In this document: positions 35,320 through 45,177 of the stretch, one piece after another
How positions within the stretch are numbered: the first letter of the stretch is position 1
How the letters are laid out: each line of letters opens with the position of its first letter
Notes under the pieces: model-generated
What the model was told of the DNA's origin: nothing
What the model saw: only the letters and a program-made list of their open reading frames with translations
The model's database searches: none
DNA from: SZUA-430 sp040080835
Lineage (GTDB): Bacteria > Pseudomonadota > Alphaproteobacteria > Micropepsales > Micropepsaceae
Length of the DNA: 64,000 bases
Direction of reading: 5' to 3'
Assembly: GCA_040080835.1 (NCBI GenBank)
Contig: JBEBHP010000010.1
Span: 1 to 64,000 of the forward strand
Position numbers and translations under genes: made by a program

Positions 35320-36918
35320 CTATCCGTATCTGCGCTGGCCTTCGACCCATGTCTCCCGCACGCCGATCTGGCTCAGGCGCATGGGGTTGACCTGCACCGG
35401 GTCTTCGTCCAGGACGACGAGGTCGGCGTATTTGCCGACTTCGATTGAACCTACAGCGTGGTCCATGCGGGCTTGCCAGGCGGCGTCGATGGTCATGGTG
35501 CGGAGCGCCTGCTCGATCGGGATGCGTTCGTCCGGGGCGAGGATGTCGCCGCCGTCGCGCATGACGCGAGTCACGGCGTTCTCTATGCAGCGCAGCGGGC
35601 CGATCTCGGTGACATCAAAGTCCGAATGAAGCGTGTAGCGTACGCCGGCGCGGCTCGCAGAGGCGGTGGCATCCAGGCGGGCGGCCTTCTCGGGTCCGAA
35701 GATGCGGTCGCGGAAGGCCCGGCCCCAGTAATGCACGTGGCCGATCAGGAAGGATGGTGTCACGCCGAGTTCCGCCATCTTGGCAAAATGTTCTTCCCAG
35801 GCGATGGAGCAGTGCTCGATGCGGTGGCGATGGTCTTTCCTTGGACTGTCCCGAAGCACTTTTTCGTAAGCGCCGAGCACGACATCGATAGCGGCATCGC
35901 CATTGGCGTGAACCGCGACCTGCCAGCCCGCGTCGTGGGCGCCCTTGATTCCGGCGGCAAGCTGTTCTGTCGGGAAGCTGAGAAAGCCCCTGCTGTCGAC
36001 ATTCAAATAGCGGTCGCGCTGGAAGCCGGTGTTGCCCTGGTTGGAGCCGTCGGCCCAGAACTTGAAGCCGAGCAACCTGAACCAGTCGTCGCCGTTATCC
36101 AATCTGGCGTCCGGCAGTTTCAGCCAGTCATCCATGCGTGCCGACGTCATCATGGCGGCAAGGCGCACGGGTGACCGTCGGGTCGATGTCAGCGCTTTCA
36201 GGATCGCCAGTTCTTCGATACCCGCGAACGCGCCAAGGCCGGCATCGACCAACATCGTGCAACCCATCCTGGCTGCCTGATCAAGTTCCTTTGCCGCCGC
36301 TTCGATCAGCGATTGCGGACTGGCCTTGGGAGCAACGCGCAGAAAGGGCGCATAACTGGTTCCACCAGCAAGCACGCCCGACAACGTGCCGTCAGGACCC
36401 TTGAGATAGTGGCCACCCGAACCTGGATCCGGGGTTTGCTCGTTCACGCCCGTCAGTGCGATTGCCCTTGAATTCACATATGCGAGATGCCCTGAAGCGT
36501 TGAGCATGAAAACCGGATTGTCGGGCGCGATAGCGTCGAGGTCGACGCGCGTGATGTTTGAATTGCCCTTGCAGAGCGATGGATCAAAACCGCGCGCCAT
36601 CACCCACTCACCGGGTTGGGCCTTTGCCGCCGCCGCCTTCAAGCGGGACATCACGTCCTCAATGGAGTCGCAGACGAGTGCGCGCACATCGACGAACATT
36701 CCCAGCATGGCACCCATGATGACGTGAACGTGCGGATCGATGAATCCCGGCAGCATGACGCCACCCTTGGCTTCCATAATTTCGGTGCCCTTGCCTTTCA
36801 GCGCCGATACCTCGCCCCGGGATCCAACGGCTGTGATGCGCCCGGACTTGATTGCGATTGCTTCTGCAACGGGCTGAAGCGGGTTCATCGTCCTTACTGC
36901 TGACGCCAGGATGATCAT
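35320..36918 (-). CDS. Amidohydrolase, YtcJ-like
   Basis: 532 residues from the ATG at 36918. The amidohydrolase N-terminus MIILASAVRTMNPLQPVAEA leads to the metal-binding GFIDPHVHVIMG (HxH). Further blocks are KFWADGSNQGNTGF, QVAVHANGDAAIDVVL, HRIEHCSIAW and HSDFDVTEIGPLRCIENAV, followed by ADLVVLDEDP. These define the YtcJ group of metal-dependent C-N hydrolases with unknown substrates. The frame is open further upstream to 37305, but that part is not protein-like and overlaps the divergent ligase gene. The start is therefore moderately certain. Confidence 0.9.
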   Translation of the reverse strand: MIILASAVRTMNPLQPVAEAIAIKSGRITAVGSRGEVSALKGKGTEIMEAKGGVMLPGFIDPHVHVIMGAMLGMFVDVRALVCDSIEDVMSRLKAAAAKAQPGEWVMARGFDPSLCKGNSNITRVDLDAIAPDNPVFMLNASGHLAYVNSRAIALTGVNEQTPDPGSGGHYLKGPDGTLSGVLAGGTSYAPFLRVAPKASPQSLIEAAAKELDQAARMGCTMLVDAGLGAFAGIEELAILKALTSTRRSPVRLAAMMTSARMDDWLKLPDARLDNGDDWFRLLGFKFWADGSNQGNTGFQRDRYLNVDSRGFLSFPTEQLAAGIKGAHDAGWQVAVHANGDAAIDVVLGAYEKVLRDSPRKDHRHRIEHCSIAWEEHFAKMAELGVTPSFLIGHVHYWGRAFRDRIFGPEKAARLDATASASRAGVRYTLHSDFDVTEIGPLRCIENAVTRVMRDGGDILAPDERIPIEQALRTMTIDAAWQARMDHAVGSIEVGKYADLVVLDEDPVQVNPMRLSQIGVRETWVEGQRRYG

Positions 36919-37171
36919 GTCAGGCACCGGACCTGGCGCAGAGACGGGCTGGCACACCGGACCGGCGAGCGCATGCAGTTTCCGCCGCCGGGCAGCACTT
37001 CCTCGAGAAAACAGGCTTTGGATTGGCGGGGCGCAACACGCGCAGAGGACAGCATTCATGGCGCAACCCTGGATCAAAAGAGGCATCTCGACGGTATAGC
37101 GTCTTGAGTGGTTCAGCCAGACCCTGTAAGTCCAAAACAACCAAGAAAACCAAACTGACGAGGAACGCCTG

Positions 37172-38917
37172 ATGTCCAATGCCGCCCCGAACCTGCCCGC
37201 GGGTTTTCCAGCCATGTCGATCGAGCAGGCGCACCAGATGCTGGTGTCAGCGCCGGCTTCACCCTTCGAAATCGAAGTACGAGAGATCCGGGGCGTCAAG
37301 ATCAAGACGTGGAAGAATGCGCCGCCGTCGCTGCCTCTCGTGTTCGAACTGAGCCGCCCGTTTGCTGATCGCGTCTACATGGTCAACGAAAACGAGCGCG
37401 TGACGTTTGACGCCCATCGGCGTGCGGTCACCAGGTTTGCACAGCAACTGGTGAAAGACGGGATAAAAAAGGGCGACCGCGTTGCGATCATCATGCGAAA
37501 CCTGCCGGAATGGTCGGTTGCGTTCTGGGCAGCCATTCACGTGGGCGCCATCGTCACGCCCCTGAACGCGTGGTGGACCGGACCCGAACTTGAATACGGG
37601 CTCACCGACTCCGGCACGAAAATTGCCATTGCGGATGCCGAGCGCTGGGAGCGCCTGCGCGAGCACGTCGACAACTGTCCTGACCTCAAGAAGATCTACG
37701 TCAGCCGTTCAAGCGACGAAATTGCTGATCCGCGTGTCGACAAGCTGGAGAATGTCATCGGCGCGCCGATCACATGGACGTCAATTCCCGAAGGTGAGTT
37801 TCCGAAGGTTGACCTTGATCCGGAGGATGACGCGACAATCTTTTACACGTCCGGCACGACTGGCAAGCCCAAGGGTGCTGTCATCACGCACCGCAACATC
37901 ATTTCGAACTTCTTCAACGCCATGTGCGCCCAGGCGCGTTCATTCCTGCGACGCGGCGAGGCGTTGCCAGTCCCGGACCCCACAGTGCAGAAGGCGAACC
38001 TGATCTCGGTACCGTTCTTCCATGCCACGGGTTGTTTTGCCGTGATGATCCCTGCCGTCATGGGCGGCACGAAACTTGTCATGCAGCGGCGCTGGAACGC
38101 TGACCAGGCGCTGGAACTGATCGAACGGGAACGCATCACGCAAGCCGGTGGCGTTCCCACCATTGCCTGGCAGATCATCGAACATCCCCGGTTCCACGAG
38201 TTCGACCTGTCGTCGCTTGAAACGATTTCCTATGGCGGTGCGCCATCGGCACCGGAACTTGTGCGCCGCATGAAGGAGCGCTTTCCGAACCTGAAGCCCG
38301 GACAGGGCTGGGGCATGACCGAGACCTCAGCCACTGCGACCAGCAACTTCGCAGAGGACTACGAGCGCAAGCCATCCAGTTGCGGTGTCCCTTCACCCAC
38401 GGGCGACGTGAAAATCGTTGACGACAAGGGCAAAACTCTGGGCGTCGATGAAGTCGGTGAGCTTTGGTATCGCGGCCCGATCGTCGTGCGCTGCTACTGG
38501 AACAAGCCTGAGGCCACCGCTGAAACGTTCATTGATGGCTGGGTGAAGACAGGCGACCTCGCAAAGATCGACGAGGAAGGCTTCGTCTACATCGTGGATC
38601 GTGCGAAAGACATGCTGATCCGCGGTGGCGAGAACATCTACTGCGTCGAAGTCGAAAACGCACTGTACGATCACCCGGCTGTCATGGATGCGGCCGTCAT
38701 CGGAATTCCGCACCGCACGCTCGGCGAAGAGCCGGCGGCTGCCGTGCACCTGAAGCCCGCCATGAAAGCAACCGAGGAAGAACTCCGGCACTTCGTGTCG
38801 CAGAAAATTGCGGCCTTCAAGGTGCCGGTGAAGATCCTGTTCCTGCCGGAAACGCTGCCGCGCAACGCAAATGGCAAGATCGTGAAACGTGACCTGAAGG
38901 GACTGTTCGGCGCGTGA
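37172..38917 (+). CDS. Acyl-CoA synthetase (AMP-binding)
   Basis: 581 residues of the ANL adenylate-forming superfamily, activating a carboxylic acid to acyl-AMP and then acyl-CoA. The phosphate loop is TSGTTGKPKG (Thr226-Gly235). The motif GWGMTETSAT and the hinge region WVKTGDLAKIDEEGFVYIVDRAKDMLIRGGENI-type block (key residues TGD, D, R and GGENI) are intact, as is the catalytic Lys in NANGKIVKRD. A long- or medium-chain fatty acid is the likely substrate. The start ATG has GAGGAA upstream. The gene is coupled to the MBL-fold hydrolase (GTGA overlap). Confidence 0.95.
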   Translation: MSNAAPNLPAGFPAMSIEQAHQMLVSAPASPFEIEVREIRGVKIKTWKNAPPSLPLVFELSRPFADRVYMVNENERVTFDAHRRAVTRFAQQLVKDGIKKGDRVAIIMRNLPEWSVAFWAAIHVGAIVTPLNAWWTGPELEYGLTDSGTKIAIADAERWERLREHVDNCPDLKKIYVSRSSDEIADPRVDKLENVIGAPITWTSIPEGEFPKVDLDPEDDATIFYTSGTTGKPKGAVITHRNIISNFFNAMCAQARSFLRRGEALPVPDPTVQKANLISVPFFHATGCFAVMIPAVMGGTKLVMQRRWNADQALELIERERITQAGGVPTIAWQIIEHPRFHEFDLSSLETISYGGAPSAPELVRRMKERFPNLKPGQGWGMTETSATATSNFAEDYERKPSSCGVPSPTGDVKIVDDKGKTLGVDEVGELWYRGPIVVRCYWNKPEATAETFIDGWVKTGDLAKIDEEGFVYIVDRAKDMLIRGGENIYCVEVENALYDHPAVMDAAVIGIPHRTLGEEPAAAVHLKPAMKATEEELRHFVSQKIAAFKVPVKILFLPETLPRNANGKIVKRDLKGLFGA

Positions 38918-39771
38918 CGAAAAGCTGGAAGATCGGTGACGTCACCGTCACCAAGATTGTCGAGCTCGAGGCCACGGGAGGCACGCGCTTTATCCTTCCA
39001 CTGGCAACCCGCGAGGCTTCATTGCAGATTCCGTGGCTCGCGCCTCATTTCATGGATGAGGAAGGACGGCTGAAGATGAGCATCCATGCGCTGGTCATCG
39101 AAACACCGACACGGCGGATGATTGTCGATACGTGCCTGGGGAACGACAAGCAGGGCCGTGAAGTGCCGGGCTGGAACAATCTTTCGGGTCCGTTCCTCAA
39201 GGATCTTGCAGCGGCGGGATTTGCGCGGGAGACGATCGACACGATCATGTGCACACACCTGCATGTCGATCATGTAGGCTGGAACACCATGAAGGTTGAC
39301 GGCAAGTGGGTGCCCACGTTTCCCAATGCCCGCTACCTGATGGGGCGTACCGAGTTCGAGCACTGGCGCGACCAGCAGGCGAACCACGAGCAGAATCTGA
39401 TCTTCTCGGATTCGGTGCAGCCGGTGTTTGATGCGGGCCTGGTTGATCTGGTCGAAACGAACCACCAGATCTCGCCGGAGGTCAGTTTTGTGCCAACGCT
39501 TGGGCATACACCGGGGCATGTGAGCGTTCGCATTTCCTCAAAGGGCGAAGAAGCGCTGATCACAGGTGACTTCGTTCACCACCCCTGCCAGATGGCGCAT
39601 CCTGAATGGGCCGCCACAGTCGACTATGATTCAAAGGCGTCGACGGCAACGCGGCGTGAGGTGTTCGGCAACCTGGCAGGCAAGCCTGTACTCGTGATCG
39701 GCACGCACTTTGCGGGTGCGACCGCGGGTCGGGTCGTGCGGGATGGAGATGCGTACAGGCTGGAGATCTAG
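38914..39771 (+). CDS. MBL-fold metallo-hydrolase
   Basis: 285 residues with the dinuclear zinc motif His115-x-His117-x-Asp119-His120 (THLHVDHVGW). A third ligand is in PTLGHTPGHVSVRI and another in ITGDFVHHP, with the C-terminal VIGTHFAG. The family covers lactonases, thioesterases and other hydrolases. The start GTG overlaps the ligase stop, so it may act on acyl-CoA products or lactones, which is inference from context. Confidence 0.93.
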   Translation: MTKSWKIGDVTVTKIVELEATGGTRFILPLATREASLQIPWLAPHFMDEEGRLKMSIHALVIETPTRRMIVDTCLGNDKQGREVPGWNNLSGPFLKDLAAAGFARETIDTIMCTHLHVDHVGWNTMKVDGKWVPTFPNARYLMGRTEFEHWRDQQANHEQNLIFSDSVQPVFDAGLVDLVETNHQISPEVSFVPTLGHTPGHVSVRISSKGEEALITGDFVHHPCQMAHPEWAATVDYDSKASTATRREVFGNLAGKPVLVIGTHFAGATAGRVVRDGDAYRLEI

Positions 39772-39801
39772 TTTCATCGGCAGTTGGAGAATGCCACCGC
39801 T

Positions 39802-42800
39802 TTAGTCCTTCTCGGCCAGCAGCAGGTACATGACAGGCGTCACGAGGCGTGACAGCAGTGTCGAGGATATCAGTCCTGCAATGATGACGATGGCGAGCGG
39901 CGAGTAGAGACCGGAACCTTCAATCGCCAAAGGAAGCAGCCCGCCGATGGCTGTTGCACTGGTCAGTAGTACCGGCAGGAACCGGATGTGGCCCGCCTGC
40001 TCGATCGCATCGCGCAATGGAACGCCTTTCTCGCGCAACTGTTCCGTGAAGTCGACCAGCAGGATCGAGTTCTTGATCTCGATGCCGATGAGCGCAATGA
40101 ACCCGATGACCGCTGTGAAGGCGAGCGGGTATCCTGTGACCCACAATCCAAACAGGCCACCGATAATGCCCAGCGGAATCACACCAGCAACAACGCTCGA
40201 CGTCTTGAAAGACCGGAATTCAAGGATGAGTACAGCCATGATGCCAAACAGGGCCAGCATGACGGCGCCCCCAAGGCCACCAAAGCTCTTGGCCTGGGCT
40301 TCGGCCTGTCCACCGGCAGAGAGGTGATAGCCGGGAGGAAGCTTGAGTGCCTTCAGCTTCTCGAAGACATCCTGTGACACTCTCGATGTGAGAAACCCGC
40401 TGCCGGTCCGACCGGTGATGGTGACTGTCCGTTCGCGTTTCAGGCGATCAATGCGGGCGGGTTCGCTTTGCATGTAGGGTTTGGCGATCTGGCTCAGCTG
40501 GATCCCTGCCCCCAATCCATTTGGTACATAAATCCGGTCGATGTCGGATATTTCGTGCCTCGCTCCAAATGGAAGCCGAAGTGCAATATCAAACTCCTCT
40601 CCGTCGGACTGTCGGTACTTCCCAACGACTTCGCCAGCCAAAGCGATACGCAATGTCTGGTCTACAGCACCGGCAGGCACGCCGAGGGCCGCAGCCTTTC
40701 CGGCATCCAGCCCCAGATTCAGGTCCGTTCGCTCGAGGCGGAGCGGGTTGACCACATCGCGGGCCCCTGGAACCGACTCGATCAGTGTCGTCGCGCGCGC
40801 AGCGAGGTCCTTGAGCGTCGACATCTCCTTGCCGGAAATGCGGACAGCGATTGGCGCCTCAAGCGGCGGGCCATTCTCGAACACGATCACGATCACCTGT
40901 GCGCCCGGAATTTTCGCGAATTGCGTGCGCCAGGCGTCGAGGACCGTCGGCGTCTCGCGGGAATTCCACTCCTTCAGTCCAACAAAGATCGAAGCGTGGT
41001 TTGCCTTTTCCTGCTCGGGGCGGACATTGTAAAAGATCTGCGGATTGCCATGCCCCAGATTCGACATGAACCAGTTCACATGCGGCGACTGGCCAACAAT
41101 CTTTTCGACCTGGCGAAGAACGCGGTCGGTCTCGGTCATCGCTGCACCATCAGGCAGCTCGATATTGACCAGCACTTCGGGAACTTCCGCTGGAGGGAAA
41201 AGACTGAATCCCAATCGCGGGACCAGCATCAGCGAAAGCACAAACAGAACCGCAGATACTGCCAGAGCGGATTTCGGTGCGCCAAGGGAAGCCCGCAGCA
41301 ACGGACGGTAAAACGCTTCAATGCCCGCCATGATTTTTCGCAGGAGCCAGTTGCCTTCCGGATCCTCTTTTTCCGGCAGCAGTCGACTTGCCAGAAACGG
41401 AATGATCGACAGTGACACAAAGAGCGAGGCGGCGACGGTATACAGCACAGCGGCCGGAAGCGAGCGAATGAAGGCGCCTGCGCCCTCGGGCAAGAAGAGC
41501 AGCGGCGTAAACGCCAGCATGAGGGTTGCAGTGCAACCGATGACGGCGACGCCAATCTGCTGGGACCCGGCGATAGCGGCGTCGCGCCGCGTCATGCCTG
41601 CACGCAGGTGACGCGAAATATTTTCCGTCACCACGATCGAGTCATCGACAAGCAATCCCAGTGCCAGAACAAAGCCCGCAATTGACAGCTGGTTCAGCGT
41701 GAATCCGGTCATTTTCAGTACAGCAACGCCAATTGCCAGCGACAGGGGAATCGAAATCATGACGATCAGCGACGCGCGCACACCCAATGGCAGCAAAGTG
41801 ACAAGCACCAGCGCCAATGCAATCGCGAAATCCCGAAACAATCCGGACAGCCGGTGGTCGACATTTCTGGACTGGTCAAATCCGCGCTCGATGCGGATGC
41901 CCTGGGGCAGCTCCCTCTCGAAAGCATCCACGGCCTGATAGATTGCATCGCGGACGGCGAAAACGTTTTCGCCTTCCTTCTGGTTCGCCGCGATGAATAC
42001 TGCAGGTTTGCCATTCCAGCGCGCGACGTGTCGCTGCTCATCGTAGGCCCAGGACACCTCGGCGATGTCTGCGACGCGCACGGTGCGCCCCTGTGAAGCG
42101 AGCACTACGGTTTCCTTGATTTCCTCCAGTGAATCGAACGCGCCGGTGGCCTTGAGATTAAAGCGTCGATCTCCGGCATAAACGACCCCCGGCGGCGCAT
42201 CGATGCCTTCGGCCTTCAATGCATTCGACACCGTTGCAAGCGGGATCGACCAGGTCGCAAGCTTGCCCATATCCACCGCGATGCGGACTTCCGAGGTTGG
42301 GACCCCGTAGACGCGGGACTCCTTGACCCCTGGCATACGATCAATGATGTCACGCAAATCTTCCGCGACATGTTCCAGTTCGCGGTACGACGCCTTCTCG
42401 CCTACAAATGCCATCTGGATGATGTTGGTCTGCGCGGTCGAGGCCTTTTCAATTTCAAGGCGCAATACACCTGCGGGCAAGGTTGGCCTGAGTGCGTTGA
42501 CCTCACGTACGACTTCGTCAAACTTCCTGTCGACGTCGATACTCCACGAGAACTCGGCGCTGATGTTGGCGAAGCCGTCTGCCGCTGTCGACCTGATGGT
42601 GACAACGTCTTCGAGTGTGTCGATGGCATCTTCGATGGGTTTGACAACCAGCTTTTCGATTTCGGCCGGGCTGGCGCCGGGCAGAACCACGCGCACGATA
42701 TAGAACGGGATCGGGAAAGCAGGATCCTCGGCACGCGGGATCGTCATCAGTGAGTTCAGGCCAAACATGGCCAGCCCCGCAAAGACAACCAGCGTGAACT

Positions 42801-42837
42801 GCCAGTTGCGAACAAAGAACGCGCTGACCTGACTCAC
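39802..42837 (-). CDS. RND efflux permease (HAE-1-like)
   Basis: 1011 residues with the RND layout: one N-terminal helix, a large periplasmic porter domain, helices 2-6 with the proton-relay block (LVDDSIVVTENISRHLR), a second large loop and helices 8-12 (IGFIALIGIEIKNSILLVDF). The internal duplication is typical. Substrates are unknown. The GTG start at 42837 overlaps the adaptor stop (GTGA). No outer-membrane factor gene is present, so a TolC-like channel must be encoded elsewhere. Confidence 0.96.
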   Translation of the reverse strand: MSQVSAFFVRNWQFTLVVFAGLAMFGLNSLMTIPRAEDPAFPIPFYIVRVVLPGASPAEIEKLVVKPIEDAIDTLEDVVTIRSTAADGFANISAEFSWSIDVDRKFDEVVREVNALRPTLPAGVLRLEIEKASTAQTNIIQMAFVGEKASYRELEHVAEDLRDIIDRMPGVKESRVYGVPTSEVRIAVDMGKLATWSIPLATVSNALKAEGIDAPPGVVYAGDRRFNLKATGAFDSLEEIKETVVLASQGRTVRVADIAEVSWAYDEQRHVARWNGKPAVFIAANQKEGENVFAVRDAIYQAVDAFERELPQGIRIERGFDQSRNVDHRLSGLFRDFAIALALVLVTLLPLGVRASLIVMISIPLSLAIGVAVLKMTGFTLNQLSIAGFVLALGLLVDDSIVVTENISRHLRAGMTRRDAAIAGSQQIGVAVIGCTATLMLAFTPLLFLPEGAGAFIRSLPAAVLYTVAASLFVSLSIIPFLASRLLPEKEDPEGNWLLRKIMAGIEAFYRPLLRASLGAPKSALAVSAVLFVLSLMLVPRLGFSLFPPAEVPEVLVNIELPDGAAMTETDRVLRQVEKIVGQSPHVNWFMSNLGHGNPQIFYNVRPEQEKANHASIFVGLKEWNSRETPTVLDAWRTQFAKIPGAQVIVIVFENGPPLEAPIAVRISGKEMSTLKDLAARATTLIESVPGARDVVNPLRLERTDLNLGLDAGKAAALGVPAGAVDQTLRIALAGEVVGKYRQSDGEEFDIALRLPFGARHEISDIDRIYVPNGLGAGIQLSQIAKPYMQSEPARIDRLKRERTVTITGRTGSGFLTSRVSQDVFEKLKALKLPPGYHLSAGGQAEAQAKSFGGLGGAVMLALFGIMAVLILEFRSFKTSSVVAGVIPLGIIGGLFGLWVTGYPLAFTAVIGFIALIGIEIKNSILLVDFTEQLREKGVPLRDAIEQAGHIRFLPVLLTSATAIGGLLPLAIEGSGLYSPLAIVIIAGLISSTLLSRLVTPVMYLLLAEKD

Positions 42838-43904
42838 GATGCGGGTACGTCGCTTACGATATTCACCAGCTGGCCGTTGTGCAGATAGGGTGCGCCCGAG
42901 GTCACGACCCTGTCTCCGGGCTGGAGACCCTCGGCGATCAGCACGAAGGCATCCACGAAACCTGTGGTGCGCACGCTGACACGTTGCGCCCGACCCGACT
43001 TGTCGATGATGAATACAGCCGCCCGATCACCGCGACCTTCGAGCAACGCGAGGGCCGGTATGGCAAGTGCCCGCGATCGCTCACTTGCGACCGTTGGGGT
43101 GATCCGCGCTTCACCAACCAGTCCACTGCGCAATTCGCCCGTTGTCGTTCGCAACATCAATTCCACGTCAAACGAGCCCGTGCGTGCATCTGCTTTCGCC
43201 GCGATGCGCGAAACACCCGCCTTGATGGGGGAAAGCCCGGAGAAATACAAAGTGGCGGAGTCGTTTTCGCGAACCCTCGTGACATCGCCGTCGGTCAGAG
43301 GAGTCTTCAGTACGAGACCGCTTGCCTCGTCTCCCACCAGAAGCACGGGGATGCCAGGCGCGATCACCTGGTGGGGCTCTGCCAGACGGGACAAGATCAC
43401 GCCGTCAGCTGGCGCCACGATCACGGCCATTGATTCATCAAATCTGGTTGTGGTGCGCGCCGCGCGTGCGCGCCTCACCGCGGCTTGTGCGTCTTCCACA
43501 CGCGCCTGCGAAGCGAAGCCCTTTTCAAAGAGCCCTTTTGCACGGGCCAATTGTGTCTGTGCCAGATCGAGCTGCGCCTGGGCATCCGACCCACGAGAGT
43601 GAACCTCGGTTGGATCGATGCGGGCCAGCACCTGCCCTTTTTTCACGTGATCGCCCGAGTCCACATCAAAGGCGGACAGGATGCCCTGGACTTTGAATGC
43701 CAGTGACATCTCGCGTTTGAATGCCAATGTACCGGTCGCGCGAATTTGGCCCGCGACGGCCGACGGACCAGCGACCGAAATGCGCACAGGAACCGGCGCG
43801 TCGGCCGGTACCTTTGGTTCTGCCCGCAGATCGCCCTTCACCAGCAAAAAGGCCAGAAAGGCCGCGAATGTCGCGACCATCAGTGCCTGCGAACGCCAAC
43901 TCAT
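42834..43904 (-). CDS. RND periplasmic adaptor subunit (membrane fusion protein)
   Basis: 356 residues. A single N-terminal anchor (SQALMVATFAAFLAFLLV) lacks an obvious lipobox. The lipoyl/barrel-sandwich halves (KVQGILSAFDVDSGDHVKKGQVLARID and APADGVILSRLAEPHQVI) flank a short helical hairpin. Beta-barrel and membrane-proximal domains follow. It links the permease to an outer-membrane channel. It is first in a two-gene operon that is probably repressed by the divergent TetR protein through the operators at 43922-43978. Confidence 0.94.
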   Translation of the reverse strand: MSWRSQALMVATFAAFLAFLLVKGDLRAEPKVPADAPVPVRISVAGPSAVAGQIRATGTLAFKREMSLAFKVQGILSAFDVDSGDHVKKGQVLARIDPTEVHSRGSDAQAQLDLAQTQLARAKGLFEKGFASQARVEDAQAAVRRARAARTTTRFDESMAVIVAPADGVILSRLAEPHQVIAPGIPVLLVGDEASGLVLKTPLTDGDVTRVRENDSATLYFSGLSPIKAGVSRIAAKADARTGSFDVELMLRTTTGELRSGLVGEARITPTVASERSRALAIPALALLEGRGDRAAVFIIDKSGRAQRVSVRTTGFVDAFVLIAEGLQPGDRVVTSGAPYLHNGQLVNIVSDVPAS

Positions 43905-43921
43905 GGTAGAAGCCCCGTCAC

Positions 43922-43978
43922 AAGTGAACAGTGTACACTTGATTCACTTTTAACATATAAGTGAACAGTGTCAACTTG
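43922..43978. promoter_or_regulatory. Duplicated TetR-type operator
   Basis: Two 20-bp copies lie at 43922-43941 and 43959-43978 and match at 18 of 20 positions: AAGTGAACAGTGTACACTTG and AAGTGAACAGTGTCAACTTG. The first also pairs with TTCACTT (43943-43949), and the core AGTGTACACT is a perfect palindrome. They sit directly upstream of the efflux operon and divergent tetR gene, so autoregulated repression is the likely role. Confidence 0.75.
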
Positions 43979-44040
43979 CAGCGGGCTTCTTGCTTAAAAT
44001 TTACGCATTTCACAATCACATCGGTGATAATGCTCCGGTC

Positions 44041-44739
44041 ATGACACCCCTGCGCAGGAAAGCTGTCAAACGTATCCAGGTCGAGAAGAAGCCCAAGCGG
44101 CGAATCTCCGGCGAGGAACGTCGCGCACAGATCCTGCGTGTTGCTGGCGACCTTTTCATAAACGAAGGGATTGACCACACGTCCATGCGGCGGATCGCGT
44201 CTGGTGCTGGGGTAACGGCCACCCTTCTCTATCGGCATTTCCTCAGCAAGGAAGACCTGCTGAAAGCGATCGGCGAAGCCTTCTTCATACAATTGGCTGG
44301 CTATCTTGATGCCGCCACGTGCGAGGCCTGCGACCCGGTCGAACGCCTTCGCCGACTGATGCGGGCCTATGTGACATGCGGAATTGACAATCCGCGCGCC
44401 TACCACCTGACATTCATGACGGCGGTTCCTCGGCTGCGCCGCGGTCAGGAAATGAAAGCCTTCCGTGAAAAGCTGCGCCGCGGCGTGTCGATCCCGGCTG
44501 ACGAACTTCTCATGGGCATGGCCTGCTTTGCGCGGCTTGAAGCAGCCGTTGCTGATGTCGTGAAGGCAAAGCGCGCACGCGTGAAAGACGTTGCAACCCT
44601 TTCAGAAGTTGTCTGGTCAGCAGGCCACGGGCTGGTGGCGCTTGTCATCACACATGATGATTTCGGGTTTTCCCCGACACCGCTGCTGATCGAAGCGTCG
44701 ATCGATGTGATGCTCAATGGCCTGGTGCAAAAGAAATAG
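44041..44739 (+). CDS. TetR-family transcriptional regulator
   Basis: 232 residues from the ATG at 44041. An unusually basic tail (RRKAVKRIQVEKKPKRRIS) precedes the helix-turn-helix: EERRAQILRVAGDLF, then TSMRRIASGAGVTATLLYRHFLSKEDLL. The C-terminal ligand domain is all-helical. The family usually represses a divergent transporter operon, here the RND adaptor and permease. The start at 43990 would place the N-terminus within the operator region and is less likely. Confidence 0.93.
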   Translation: MTPLRRKAVKRIQVEKKPKRRISGEERRAQILRVAGDLFINEGIDHTSMRRIASGAGVTATLLYRHFLSKEDLLKAIGEAFFIQLAGYLDAATCEACDPVERLRRLMRAYVTCGIDNPRAYHLTFMTAVPRLRRGQEMKAFREKLRRGVSIPADELLMGMACFARLEAAVADVVKAKRARVKDVATLSEVVWSAGHGLVALVITHDDFGFSPTPLLIEASIDVMLNGLVQKK

Positions 44740-44768
44740 TCTCCCACCAAACGAAAAGTCCGGTTGCG

Positions 44769-45176
44769 TCAGCTTCGGGCGGTGCTGCGAGCGACGTATT
44801 CGCCGACCATTGTGAACAACACAAATAATGGCAACCCGCCAATGTGAAACCAGAGCGGGCTTTGGATCATCCAGGCATTCACGCCGGCGCCTGCCGTAAG
44901 CAGGACACCGGCAATCAGCGCAGGCACTGGAGAGGAAGCTGTTGCTGCCTTCGTTGCAACAAACCCCGCAGCGAACGATCCCGCGATCCAGCCGAATGCG
45001 ACAAGCACCAGCGCCTGTGCAGGTAGCGTGTCCGCGAAGGCCCGCACCTGGACAATGTCGTTGGTGTCCATGGCGGCTGGAAACGGGTAGATCAGGTAAT
45101 TGATGTACTCGCATGCCATCATCACCGCGCCCGCGGTTACAAATCCAGCGACCACGGCGATGATGTTGCGAAGCAC
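44769..45176 (-). CDS. Small four-helix membrane protein of unknown function
   Basis: 135 residues from a GTG at 45176, two bases after the stop of the DUF1993 gene. Four hydrophobic segments are visible: NIIAVVAGFVTAGAVMMACEY, LVLVAFGWIAGSFAAGFVA, VPALIAGVLLTAGAGVNAWM and IGGLPLFVLFTMVGEYVA. The longer upstream frame lies inside DUF1993 and is not used. I do not recognise a function; the closeness to DUF1993 suggests co-expression. Confidence 0.75.
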   Translation of the reverse strand: MLRNIIAVVAGFVTAGAVMMACEYINYLIYPFPAAMDTNDIVQVRAFADTLPAQALVLVAFGWIAGSFAAGFVATKAATASSPVPALIAGVLLTAGAGVNAWMIQSPLWFHIGGLPLFVLFTMVGEYVARSTARS

Positions 45177-45177
45177 T

